The translations under genes and the position numbers were made by a program. A stretch of DNA of 64,000 nucleotides, taken from contig NC_133538.1 in NCBI RefSeq assembly GCF_048544455.1, positions 456,457,311 through 456,521,310 of the forward strand. The letters run 5' to 3'. Shown here piece after piece: positions 1-10,612 of this stretch (positions within the stretch are counted from its first letter, which is position 1; every line of letters starts with the position of its first letter). The notes under the pieces are model-generated. The model saw only the letters and a program-made list of their open reading frames with translations. It ran no database searches and was not told the DNA's origin. Source of the stretch: Silene latifolia (Eukaryota; Streptophyta; Magnoliopsida; Caryophyllales; Caryophyllaceae).

Positions 1-100
1 CGCCACGGAAGGTATTCCCGTGGCCAAATGTTTTAGCCACGGAAATTTAGTACTTGCGCCACGAATTTAGCCGTGGCCCAAGTGCTCATTTGTAGTAGTG
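1..100. mobile_element. Terminal fragment of a CACTA (En/Spm) transposon
   Basis: The segment ends at base 100 with TTTGTAGTAGTG, the reverse complement of the plant CACTA terminus CACTACTACAAA. Before it lie short subterminal repeats in both orientations around the core CCACGGAA / TTCCGTGG, as expected for transposase-binding subterminal arrays. The rest of the element lies left of the window. It sits immediately upstream of the end of an Athila-like retrotransposon, so it probably inserted in that element's 3' internal region. No coding capacity is visible. Confidence 0.75.
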
Positions 101-189
101 TTAGTATAGTTAGTCTATAGTTGAATAAGGGTCTCTTTTTGACTCACCCACTTACTCGGGGACGAGTAATGTTCAAGTGTGGGGAGGTT
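101..189 (+). mobile_element. 3' internal end and polypurine tract of an Athila-like Ty3/gypsy element
   Basis: This is non-coding sequence ending in the purine-rich run AAGTGTGGGGAGGTT (about 175-189), directly followed by a TG-initiated LTR. A CAAGTGTGGGGAGG-type tract before the 3' LTR is typical of Athila-related plant elements; a very similar one occurs at 51755-51769. The pol region is not present because the CACTA fragment and window edge intervene. Confidence 0.7.
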
Positions 190-411
190 TGATATAGGAT
201 TCAATTGCACCATCTTCCACCGTTATTTTCATACTTTTCGACTCAATTCGAGTCAGTTTTATACGTCTTTCCTTGTATTTTGTACCCCGACTCCCTAGTC
301 TATGATATTATGCCTCTCTTGCAGGATTTGAGGCGGAGATGGAGGAATCGGAGCAAAGGAGATGGTTTGACAGACTAAGTATGAAAGAAGGAGGAAGATA
401 TGCTGAGATGA

Positions 412-808
412 GCTCCCAGCCGGTAGGCCGACAGCCGGTCAGCCGGCTGGGACTCCCCCAACATACTTAGCAAACAATTTTGGGTAAAAGTTACAGCGAA
501 CTCCCAGCCGGTCAGACTACCGATAGCCGGCCACCCGGCTGGGAGAACAAGAGGAAAGGAAGAAATCAAGAAAGTTACAGGGAACTCCCAGCTGGTCAGG
601 CCACCGGCAGCCGGCCACCCGGCTGGGAGTGCAAGATGAAGCTTAAAAGTCAATCAAGAGGAGGAGAAGTCAATGAACTCCCAGCCGGTGGACCACCGGC
701 AGCCAACCCACTGGCAAAGGATACCTGATGACTTCGAATTCACTATTTCCCTTCCAGCGAACTCCCAGCCAGGCCAAGCACCGGCAGCCGGCCCACCGGC
801 TGGGAGTA
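412..808. repeat. Five dispersed hairpin repeats in LTR U3
   Basis: Five copies of a ~47-bp GC-rich unit start near 412, 499, 582, 675 and 758. Each opens with CTCCCAGCCGG, has ACCGGCAGCCGGC in the middle and (except the fourth, which is degraded) closes with CCGGCTGGGAG, the reverse complement of the opening, so each unit can fold into a hairpin. Units are ~85 bp apart in otherwise A+T-rich DNA, just upstream of the TATA box. Confidence 0.85.
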
Positions 809-861
809 CTCTTCCGCATTTTGAAGCCCAATTGTAAGTTCACCCTAATTGTGGTGCAACC

Positions 862-869
862 TATAAATA
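862..869 (+). promoter_or_regulatory. TATA box of the Athila-like LTR
   Basis: TATAAATA lies in CCTATAAATACCCC, ~50 bp downstream of the last hairpin repeat. This is the expected position for the LTR promoter; transcription would start about 30 bp further on, defining the U3/R border. Confidence 0.6.
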
Positions 870-1862
870 CCCCCTCCCTTAATCATTAGTACAACATATC
901 CTAGATCTGAAATTATTTCCTTAATCTTATGCAAACCCTTAATCAAAACTTTAATCTTTCTTTAATCAATCATTAATTACTTCTTATACTAGCTTAGAAT
1001 TAGTATTATTCAATTGTTTACATTTAGTATTGGGTTGTTAATTGGAGATTGGTGAAGATTATTCTTCTATTTAATCAAAGGTTGCAACTTTGTCTTCATT
1101 ATTGGTATAATCTCTTCTCTATTATTGTTCATCTTTCATTTGTTTACATAGTGACTCGTTTAGCTAGTAGAATTTGCACACATGTTTTCCCTTGCTTGTT
1201 TAATGCTAAATTCTTCACCTTTTGTTTATGTCATCATGAGCATGTATGAGTAGTGCCTTACTAGGATGTAGGGGGATCCCTTGTAGTGTTAAGGAGAGAC
1301 CTTTGGCATGGATTAATGGTAATTCTTGGGTTGTTTACATTTACTACTTGTTATGCACACAAGTTGTTTATAGAATTGTCCAAATGAGTAAGTTGAGTAA
1401 TTCTTCTAACAATCTATCCACTATTTGAGTGAGTAACTTGAGTAGTAACTAGGATTTGATAACAAGTTTTGAGTTAGATTAATTGAATGACTAAGTTGGT
1501 TAATCTTGGCTCAAGTGTATAATTTACATCGAGAGGTTAGAATCTACATGTTGTAACAAGCTAGATAACCATTAGTCCATGCCTATTTCCCCTCTCCATA
1601 CTACTTGGGTGAACCCGACCGTCCTAGTCTGTCTTAATCATCATTTTAAACCATCTAAATCGTTGTTTAATTCCTACTTGCTTTAGTTTAAATTTTAATC
1701 ATTAGTTTAGAACTCAAACCACCCTTTTTTTAGATCGAACTAAACTAGCTAGTAAACAAGTAATCCTAGTGCCACAATTTTCGTCCTTTAGGTTTGACCC
1801 TTTTGCATATTACAACGAGCAATCGTTCACTTGCGAGAGGAGTATAAATAAAACTCGTAACA

Positions 1863-2798
1863 ATGGCATGCTTTCCGGTCTGTCCACAAGTGGGTACCGT
1901 GCTTGTCCTTATTGTCAAGAAAAAGAACATAGATCTTTTTGGCTTAAAAATAGCAAAAAGGTTTGTTGGTTCGATTGTCACCGTGAATTCTTAAGACCTG
2001 ATCATCCTTTCCGCAACAATTGTAAGCATTTTCTAAAGAACAGAAATACTGAGAATCACATAGCCGCATTGAAATTAACGGGTGATGAAGTGTGGGATTC
2101 CGTAAAAGACTTGCCAAAAATAGTTGATGCTTCTGATCAAGAATTGAAAAGATTGAAAGACAAGAATGAAGATTGGCGGAAACAAAGCATATTCCGGGAA
2201 CTTCCTTACTGGAAAACGTTGTTGATTCGACACAACTTAGACGTTATGCACATTGAGAAAAACATTTTTGAAGAGCTTATCAACACGATGATGGATGTAC
2301 CAGATAAAACTAAATTTGGCCCTAAGGATAAACTCGACTTTAATGAACTTTGTTATAAACGGCCCATATCATCTAGGTTTGTTTTAGAAACTGCGGAGAA
2401 AATGGCTCTATGTGAATGGATTGCTAATTTGAAATTCCGGGATGGTTATGCTTCAGATTTGAGTCGTTGTGTTGACCATAAAAATATGGTGTTGCATTCC
2501 AAGAAAAGTCATGATAGTCATGTCTTTATGGAACGGCTACTCCCTGTTGCCTTGAAAGAGTTGCTCCCAACTGGTTCTTGGAATGCAATAACTGAGATAA
2601 GCCAATTTTTTAGAGACCTGTGTACTTCTACGATTAGAGTTGATTCTATGGAACGTCTAGAGTTAAATATTGCGAAGATAATATGCAAGTTAGAGAAGAT
2701 ATTTCCCCCGTCTTTCTTCAATTCCATGGAGCATTTGCCTATTCACTAACCTTATAAAGCAAAGGTTCGAGGACCTGTTCAATATCGATGGATGTATC
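1863..2798 (+). pseudogene. CACTA transposase TNP2, internal and C-terminal part, truncated
   Basis: The translation matches the TNP2 family of En/Spm transposases. Near 1870-1920 it reads GMLSGLSTSGYRACPYC (zinc-binding-like Cys pair), near 2220-2280 the family signature IRHNLDVMHIEKNIFE, and near 2500-2790 the DUF4218-type C-terminal block (SHDSHVFMERLLP; FPPSFFNSMEHLPIH; GPVQYRWMY). An in-frame TAA near 2747 replaces the Leu expected after the Pro-Ile-His. The fragment is cut on the left by an LTR and on the right (2798/2799) by the LTR of Tat element A, whose insertion flank is GTATC. The N-terminal catalytic part is absent, so it is a dead fragment. The open frame extends left to 1769 into the LTR, which I consider chance. 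Confidence 0.85.
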
Positions 2799-3596
2799 TG
2801 TTGGGCCCAGAATTACCCTGGTTGATCAGATATGAATCAGGCAATACCCAAAGCTAAGCTTGAACGGAAGACATTTCACTCAAAGCATTAGAATGCCTGA
2901 GCAGGCACCAACCAGGAGGGAAAGAGAGGTCATGCATTCATTAAGCCAGGCCTGAGAAGATATCTCACCAAGCCACATGATAAAGCATATCTTGAAGGCA
3001 TCAGGCAACATCAAAAACTCTCCAAAGTAGTTCCTATTTGCGCGGAAGACTCATTCAATTATGTTTACAACGGTTTTGATACGGTCAACTCAGCAGAAAT
3101 AGACGCAGCCAAATGTTTAGTCAACAAATCACTCCCGTGTAAATAGGGCATGAGGCCTATTTACCAGGAAACCCTAAACTAACCTCCAGGATCCATTGCA
3201 AGGCTATTATAAATAGCAAAGAAGAAGAAAAGAAGAGGGACACTTGCTCACTCACTCATTCACTCGTGCTTTTACTCTCATACTTGTAATCAACATAATA
3301 TTTAGCATTATTATTAAGCAGCTATACTTTATCCTTCGCCAGACATACATATTCCCTGTCAAGGTGCCTAAAATCATAGTGATAATCCCTCCTGGCTTGG
3401 TGCCCCTCCTGGCTTGGTGCCTGTGGGTTTTTCCCTTATTCCCAGGGTTTTTCCACGTAAAAATCCTTGTGTCTCATTTTCTTATTTGTTCTTTATTCTA
3501 TTTGTCACACTAGTCAGGTTACTTGTTTTGAGTTAGATTGCCCTGCAATTATATTCCTGGCAGGACATTATCTTAGTGAGAATTCCTACTAAAACA
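2799..3596 (+). mobile_element. 5' LTR of Tat-lineage Ty3/gypsy element A
   Basis: It starts TGTTGGGCCCAG and ends …CTAAAACA, two bases before a Lys-tRNA primer-binding site. A TATA box (TTATAAATAGC, near 3207) and the repeated phrase CTCCTGGCTTGGTGCC (near 3390-3420) lie inside. It is homologous along its length to the LTR of element B (7697-8473) but clearly diverged from it, so A and B are separate insertions. Confidence 0.88.
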
Positions 3597-3598
3597 GT

Positions 3599-3616
3599 TG
3601 GCGCCCACCATGGGTC
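3599..3616 (+). promoter_or_regulatory. Primer-binding site, tRNA-Lys(CUU) type (element A)
   Basis: TGGCGCCCACCATGGGTC is complementary, with two mismatches, to the 3' end of plant tRNA-Lys(CUU). The element B copy (8476-8493) is the unmutated form. It is where minus-strand DNA synthesis would be primed. Confidence 0.8.
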
Positions 3617-3674
3617 ATCTAGCTCAAAAATAGTCAAAACCTAAGACCAAACAACACAAAAACTCTTCCAAAAA

Positions 3675-5726
3675 ATGACTGGAGACAACATTGAACAACA
3701 ACTGGCTGCTGCCTAACAACAACTATTGGAAGTGGAACAACTGAAATAGAAAATGGCCCAAGCTGAAGCTGAAGTCATGAAACTAAAGGAATCAGAATCC
3801 AGTTTGAAACAAGGGCTGGGAGACAAAGCTTCAGGCTCTAAATTAAAGATCCACCCTCGAACGCCATTCTCTTCAATCATCAGGAACATTGATTTCTCAA
3901 ACTTTGGTACTCCAACTCCATCAAAATACAAAGCAGGAGAAGGTGACAGAGACTCAGAAGATACCCCAAATGAAGAGGTTATACCAGATCAGACTAACAC
4001 AACAATAATGATGGCCATGCTCCAGGAGATCTAGAAACTCCATGAAAAATTTGAAAAGATTCCTGAGGTGCCTGCGGCCATTGAGGAAGCCAACCCTGAA
4101 AGTTATGCTGACTCACCCTTCGTGGATAAGATAGCAAAGATAGATCTACCTAAGAAGTTTGTGGTGCCATCAATGAGAATTTATGATGGAACTACAGACC
4201 CTCAAAATCATGTAGCCTACCACAAACGAAGAATGTTGGCAACCTCCATACCCAATGAGCTACGACAAGTATACATGTGCAAAGGTTTTGGAACAACCCT
4301 GACCGGACCTGCCCTCCATTGGTACATCAATCTGCCAAATGGAAGTATCAAGTCCTTTGCAAATTTGATAAACTCGTTCAACCATCAATTTGCCAGCAGC
4401 AGGGAACTCGAAAAGAGATCTAGTGACCTATACAGAATCAAGCAAAAGCCTGGCGAGACAATCAGAGCGTTCCTGACTAGATTCAACAAAGAAAAAGTAT
4501 TAATCCCCAGATGTAATGTTGGAACAGCCGTGGAAGCTTTTAGGCAGAGGCTACCATTGGAAAACGAGTTCTATGATGAGCTAACTATGAAACCTTACCT
4601 GACTTTTGAAGATGTCTAGGCAAAGGCTATTGGCTACATCAAATTGGAGGAAGATAAGAGTTTCAAGGCTGACACCACTGATAATAATTCAGGATATGAC
4701 AGATCCAACAGGAAAAGTTCCAATCACAGAGGAACAAGTTCCAGGCCTGACAGATCAGAAGTTAACTATGCTCATGAGCAACGAGGTAACTCCTATACTT
4801 ATCCCTCTATTCAAGAATATAACTTCTCTGTTAACACTGCAGGATTGATCAAAAGGCTTGACAACATGGGATACATTGTCAAGTGGCCAAAGAAGACAGA
4901 CAATCCTAACTCAAGGAAAGACACAACAAGATGGTGTGAGTTCCACATGGACATAGGACACACAACAAAAGAATGCCTGGGACTATGCAGGCAAGTGGCT
5001 TACCTGTTAAAGAAAGGCTACCTGAAAGATCTAATGCCGTCAAAGAACAGGGAAGACAATGGAATAAGAAAGGATCAGGAAAGACCACAACGTGACCTGC
5101 CTCAAGCACCACCCATCTATGAAGTCAAGTTCATCAACGGAGGATCTGAAATATGCGGCCTGACTAGCTCAGCTGCAAAGAAAATAGCCAGGGAGTCAAA
5201 AATGAAATCTCCTTTTAAACCTAAAAATTTACCTCAGATTACCTTTGATGATACTGACATGCAGGGAATCTGTGATGTCCATCATGATGGCCTGGTCATT
5301 ACCATTTAAATAGGAACCGCACGTGTCCTGAGAATTTTAGTAGATGGTGGCAGCTCAGTCAACATAATTATGCTTGACGTCCTGGAAGCAATAAAGATTG
5401 ATGAGAGCCAAATCATAAAGAAATCAAATCTCCTGCTAGGAATCAGTGGTGAAACCAAGAACACTCTGGGATAAATCTATCTGCCAACATACATTGAAGG
5501 AGTCTCATCATATGAGAGATTTGGAGTCCTGGATTGCCTGTCATCCTACAATGACATCCTAGGCAGACCTTGGATCCACAATGTCTGAGCTATTCCTTCA
5601 ACCTATCACCAATGCGTCAAAATACCAACAGAATGGGGAATAACAACCATCAAAGGTGAACAAAAGTCTGCCCAGGAATATTATACTGAATCATTAAAAC
5701 CTTCCAATGCAGGTAAGTCTTTCGCC
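3675..5726 (+). pseudogene. gag-protease region of Tat element A (decayed)
   Basis: The ATG at 3675 opens a frame that stays in register through gag and protease. The N-terminal ~90 residues are Gln/Glu/Lys-rich and probably coiled-coil. The retrotransposon gag core runs ~4110-4650 (SFANLINSFNHQFASSRELE and KPGETIRAFLTRFNKE), a zinc-knuckle-like stretch CEFHMDIGHTTKEC is near 4940-4980, and an aspartic protease with ILVDGGSSVN is near 5335-5365. Stops at about 3715, 3750, 4033, 4617, 5308, 5473 and 5588 kill it; several are CAG/CAA to TAG/TAA when compared with element B. The frame ends at the TAG at 5727, annotated separately because it is shared with element B. Confidence 0.88.
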
Positions 5727-5735
5727 TAGCAATTA
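5727..5735 (+). promoter_or_regulatory. Shared stop TAG CAA TTA between protease and RT (element A), candidate readthrough site
   Basis: The stop is in the same frame as both the protease upstream and the reverse transcriptase downstream. It is followed by CAATTA, which fits the CARYYA leaky-stop consensus known from tobacco mosaic virus. The same nine bases occur at the homologous place in element B (10604-10612), whereas the other stops I compared differ between the two copies. Function is inferred, not shown. Confidence 0.5.
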
Positions 5736-7696
5736 CAGTACCCTATCAGGAGTACTTATGTGGCAAAAACACAAATTGAAACAGATCAGGTAATTTTAGA
5801 CCTTGAGTACCCTGACAGACATGTACTGATAAGATCTGATGTCCCTGACAATGTCAGATCAGAACTAGTAAGTTTTCTTAAGAATAAGTCTTCATGTTTT
5901 GCCTGGTCCCATATTGATATAACTGGTATAGATGCTAATATCATCACCCATAAACTTAATATTGACACTTCATTTAAGTCTGTACAGCAGAAAAGGAGGA
6001 AGTTTGCCCCTGAACGTAATTCTATCATTAATGAAGAGGTGGACAAACTCCTAGACATGGGAATGATCAGAGAATTAATGTACCCTGAATGGCTAGCCAA
6101 TGTGGTTGTGGTACAAAAGAATAATGGCAAGTGGAGAGTTTGTGTAGATTACACAAACCTAAACAAAGCCTGCCCAAAGGATCCATTCCCACTTCCTCAT
6201 ATTGATGCCATGGTAGACGCTACAGCAGTACATGAGCTACTAACGTTTATGGATGCTTCAAGTGGATTCAACCAGATCAAGATGCACCCACATGATCAGG
6301 AAAACACTACATTTATCACGGAAAGGGGCATATAATGTTACACAGCAATGCCCTTTGGCCTGAAAAATGCAGGGGCAACCTACCAACGCCTGGTCAACAT
6401 GATGTTCAAAGATCAAATACGTGACATAATGGAGGTCTACATTGATGACATGGTGGTTAAATAAAAGAGGGCTGAAGATCATGTAAAGGACCTATAAGTA
6501 GCCTTCAAAATCCTGGAATAATTCAATATGAAGCTCAACCCCTCCAAATGCCACTTTAGAGTCTCTTCAGGCAAATTCCTTGGATACATGGTGGCAAAAG
6601 GAGGGATTGAAGCCAACCCATAACAGATAAAAGCCATCTTGGAATTAGAATCTCCCAAATCAGTCAAAGATATACAAAGATTAACAGGAAGAGTTGCAGC
6701 CCTAAACAGATTCATATCCAGGTCATCTGAAAGATGCCGATCTTTCTATGACCTTCTCAAGAAAAATAAATCATTCAAATGGATGCCTGAACACGAAACA
6801 GCCTTCCAAAATTTAAAAACTACCAGGCTACTCTTCCACTACTAGCCAAACCTAACAAAGGAAAACCCTGACGGTTTACTTATCAGTCACTGAAACTGCA
6901 GTAAGTGGAGTCCTGACCAAGGAAATTGAAGGCCAACAACACCCTGTCTACTATGTAAGTAAGAATCTCCTGGATGCAGAAACAAGGTATAGATTACTTG
7001 AAAAATATGTGCTCGCTTTAATTATATCCTATACAAAGCTTAGAACTTACTTTGAGAGCCACCCAATAATTGTCAGGACCAACCTGCCTATCAAATCTAT
7101 CCTGAGAAAACCTGAACTTTCAGGCAGAATGGCAAAATGGTCAGTACAACTAAGTACTTATGACATATCCTTTGAACCTAGGACAACCATTAAATCCCAG
7201 GCCTTTGCAGATTTTGTGGTTGTATTTAGTCCAGCCTAGAACCAGACCTCATAAAAGAGGTCAATCATCTAGACACCCAAAAACTAGGCCAGGAATGGAC
7301 CCTACACGTAGATGGATCATCAAATATGAGAGGAACTGGATTAGTACTAAAATCACCACAGAGAGATCTAATAGCTCAGGCTATTAGTTGTGAGTTCAAA
7401 GTAACAAACAATAAAGCTGAATATGAAGCCCTGATAGCTGGACTCAAGGTATGTATAGATCTTGGTGTGAAATATCTCAAGGTAAAAACTGACTCTCTTT
7501 TAATCTCTAATCAAGTCAAAGGAACAAATGCTACAAAGGATTCCAAAATGGTTCTTTATTTAGACTACGTCAAAAACCTTTGCAAAAAGTTTAGTTCATT
7601 TGACATTGATCAAATACCAAGAGACTTAAACACCCAGGCTGATGCCCTAGCCAGCCTGGGATCAAATTTCAGCCCTCCTGTATTTAATAAGATACC
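5730..7696 (+). pseudogene. pol of Tat element A: RT and two RNase H domains, truncated
   Basis: The reverse transcriptase spans ~5990-6640: RVCVDYTNLNKACPKDPFPLP, LTFMDASSGFNQIKMHP and YIDDMVV near 6440. A normal gypsy RNase H follows (~6880-7240). A second, archaeal-type RNase H (~7290-7660) has NNKAEYEALIAGL, KTDSLLISNQV and QADALASLG. Two RNase H domains in tandem are the hallmark of the Tat lineage. Stops at ~6334, 6464, 6495, 6520 and 6621 and a frameshift near 6830 disable it. The coding sequence is cut at 7696 by the LTR of element B; integrase is missing. Confidence 0.9.
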
Positions 7697-8473
7697 TGTT
7701 GGGCCCAAAATTGTCCTGCCTGACCAGACAAAGAATCAGGCAATGTCCAAAGCTATACTCGAAGAAGAAATACTTAAAGCCAGGCATTTGGAGTGCCTGG
7801 GCAGGCACCAAGCAGGAGGGAAGCACAGGGTAAGGCAACCAGAAAGCCTGTCCCAAAGAAAGACTATAATATGCACGAAGGCAGCACCATTAAAGCTGGT
7901 CACGCGGCAAGAAAAGCATAATCAGTCTATGAGCAAACTCCTTATAAACAAGGAAGACCTATTCAAACGTACAAGAAGAGAATATAGAGGAAATACTCAA
8001 AGGCAGGAGCTGGAATATAGAACAAGAACACACAACCACCTCCGGGTAAATAGGCCACGGGTACTATTTACCAGGAAACCCTAAACAAACTCAAAAAGCA
8101 CCGTTGGAATATCAATATAAATAGCATGAAGGAAGGAAGAAGAAGGACGCTTGCTTATTCACTCGTGCAATCACACTATTACTAACATTATTGTAATCAA
8201 TATTCAATTTTTTACAACCTGTCTTATTTAGCAAAACGCCTGACATACAAATCCCCTGTCAACCCAAAATCACAGTAAAATCCCCTCCTGGCTTGGTGCC
8301 AGTGGTTTTTTCCCTTATTCTCAGAGTTTTTCCACGTATAAATCCTTGTGTCTTTACTTTCTGCTTGTTTTTCTATTTAATTACATTAGTCGGGCGAGTC
8401 AAATTGAGTTAGATAACCCCTTAACATCTTCCCTGCCAGGGCATTCTTATTTAGTAAAAATCCTGCCAAAACA
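7697..8473 (+). mobile_element. 5' LTR of Tat-lineage element B, inserted in pol of element A
   Basis: It begins TGTTGGGCCCAA and ends …CCAAAACA, with a TATA box (ATATAAATAGC, near 8116). It directly interrupts the end of the second RNase H of element A; the flanking five bases are ATACC. The expected second copy of this target duplication would lie after B's 3' LTR, which is not in the window because B is cut at 15546. The open frame running from A's RNase H into this LTR (to 8084) is an accidental fusion. Confidence 0.88.
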
Positions 8474-8475
8474 AT

Positions 8476-8493
8476 TGGCGCCCACCGTGGGGC
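8476..8493 (+). promoter_or_regulatory. Primer-binding site, tRNA-Lys(CUU) type (element B)
   Basis: TGGCGCCCACCGTGGGGC is the exact reverse complement of the 3' end of plant tRNA-Lys(CUU) including CCA, as I recall that tRNA. It lies two bases after the LTR. Confidence 0.85.
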
Positions 8494-8547
8494 ATCTAGC
8501 TCAAAAATAGTCAAAACCCAAAACTAAACAGCACAAAAACTCAAAAA

Positions 8548-10603
8548 AAGACCGGAGACAGTATTGAACAACAACTGGCTGCCGCCCAACAACAATTGTT
8601 GGAGATGGAACAGCTGAAACAGAAAATGGTCCAGGCTGAAGTTGAAGTTGCAAAACTAAAGGAATCAGAGTCCAGCCTAAAACTAAGGCCATGAGACAAA
8701 GCTTGAGGATCAAAACTGAAAGTTCAACCTGGCACGCCATTCTCCTCAATCATCAGAAACATTGAATTCTCCAACTTTGGTACTCCTACTCCATCAAAGT
8801 CCAGAGCAGGAGAAGAAACAGACTCAGAAGAAATTCCAAATGAAGAGGCTGTTCCGGATGAAACCAATACATCAATCATGATGGCCATGCCTCCAGGAAA
8901 TTCAAAAACTCCATGAAAAATTTGAAAAGATTCCTGGAGTACCCTACTCCCATTAAGGAGGCAAATCCAGAAAGCTATGCTGACTCACCCTTTGTAGATG
9001 AGATAGCAAGGATAGATTTTCCAAAGAAATTTTTGGTTCCTTCGATGAGAATCTATGATGGGACCACAGATCCACAAAATCATGTAGCCTATTACAAACA
9101 AAGGATGTTGGCAGCTTCTATTCCCAGTGAACTACGACAAGTCTAAATGTGCAAGGGATTTTGGGACAACCCTGAATGAGCCTGCCCTACAATGGTACAT
9201 AAACTTGCCAAATGGAAGCATCAAATCCTTTGCTGACCTGGTCAACTCCTTCAATCATCAGTTCGCCAGCAGCAGGGAACTTGAGAAGAGATCCAGTGAT
9301 CTGTACAAAATCAAGTAGAAGCCTGGTGAATCAATCAGATCTTACATGACCAGATTTAATAAAGAAAAGGTGTCAATCCCCAGATGTGATGTTGGAACAG
9401 CCGTGGAAGCTTTCAGGCAAGGGTTACCCCTGGACAGTGATTTCTATGATGCAATGACTATGAAGCCCCGCCATACCTTTGAAGATGTCCAGGCATTAGC
9501 CATAGGCTATATTCGGCTGGAAGAAGATAAAGGTTTCAAAGCAGACAACACTAACAACAACTCAGGATATGACAAAACCAACAGGAAAAGTTCCAACCAC
9601 AGAGGAAGCAGTTCCAGGCCATCTCCTTATACAAAGCTTGACAGAACAAAAGTCAACTATGCACAAGAACAACGAGGTAATTCCTATACTTATCCCCATA
9701 TCCAAGAGTATAACTTCTATGTTGATATTGCAGGATTAATCAAAAGACTTGACAACATGGGAGACATTGTCAAATGGCCAAAGAAGACAGACAACCCCAA
9801 CTCAAGGAAAGACACTATAAGATGGTGTGAATTTCACATGGACATAGGGCACACAACAGAAAAATGTCTGGGATTGCGCAGGCAAGTGGCCTACCTACTA
9901 AAGAAAGGTTATCTGAAAGACCTAATGCCATCAAATAGCAGGGAAGACGGTGGAGCAAGAAAGAATCTAGAAAGGCAACAACGTGACCTGCCCCCAGCAG
10001 GTCAAATTCATCAATGGAGGATATGAGATCTGTGGCCTGACCAGTTCTGCTGCAAAGAAAATCGCTAGGGAATCAAAAATAAAATCTCCTTTTAAACCTA
10101 GAAATTTACCTCAAATTACTTTTGACGACACTAATATGCAGGGAATTCGTGACCTACACCATGATAGCCTGATTATCACCATGCAAATAGGGACTGCACG
10201 TGTTCTGCGAATTCTAGTAGATGGAGGCAGCTCAGTAAACCTGATCATGCTTGATGTTCTGAAAGTAATTAAGATTGATGAAAGCCAAATCATAAAGAAA
10301 TCTAATGTCATAGTGGGATTCAGTGGAGAGACAAAGAACACGCTGGGGGAAATATACCTGCCAACATATATGGAAGGAGTCTCCTTATATGAGAGATTTG
10401 GAGTCCTGGACTTCCTGTCATCCTACAATGCTATCCTACGAAGACCATGGATCCACAATGTCAGGGCTATACCTTCCACCTACCACTAATGTGTTAAGAT
10501 ACCGACAGAATGGGGAGTAGAAACCATAAAAGGTGAATAAAAATCTGCCTAGGAATGTTACACCGAATCATTGAAACCTTCCAAGACAGGTAAGTCCCTC
10601 GCT
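8548..10603 (+). pseudogene. gag-protease region of Tat element B (decayed)
   Basis: Collinear with the gag-pro of element A. The start ATG has become AAG (8548). Single-base insertions near 8888, 8938 and 9165 and a net 14-bp deletion near 10002 each shift the frame. Recognisable parts are the gag core 8960-9500 (DLVNSFNHQFASSRELEKRS), the Cys/His stretch CEFHMDIGHTTEKC near 9826-9870 and the protease ILVDGGSSVNLIMLD near 10210-10255. Stops include TAA at ~9145 and TAG at ~9316. The region then reads in the RT frame up to the TAG at 10604. Confidence 0.88.
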
Positions 10604-10612
10604 TAGCAATTA
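10604..10612 (+). promoter_or_regulatory. Shared stop TAG CAA TTA between protease and RT (element B), candidate readthrough site
   Basis: Same position, frame and context as 5727-5735 in element A. Downstream codons continue directly into the RT frame (10925 onward is in the same register). Other stops here (for example CAG to TAG near 10550, 10865 and 11150) are not shared with A. Confidence 0.5.

Larger units (their letters stand above)
190..1862 (+). mobile_element. LTR of an Athila-like Ty3/gypsy element
   Basis: It starts TGATATAGG right after a polypurine tract. It contains a U3 with five hairpin repeats (412-808), a TATA box near 862 and a long U5 whose last part (TTTGACCC, then CTTGCGAGAGG) resembles known plant gypsy LTR 3' ends. 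I place the right end at ~1862 (…CTCGTAACA) because recognisable transposase coding sequence starts directly after it. The ends of open frames seen here (for example 375-728, 1049-1428) follow the repeats and are not genes. The left end is firm; the right end is an estimate. Confidence 0.65.

Noticed and set aside
412..808. CRISPR-like array of spaced repeats
   Set aside because: The repeats are imperfect hairpins in a plant LTR with similar, not unique, spacers and no cas genes.
7326..8084. 252-codon frame joining RNase H of Tat A to downstream residues
   Set aside because: The second half is the LTR of element B read in frame; the border at 7697 is an insertion junction.
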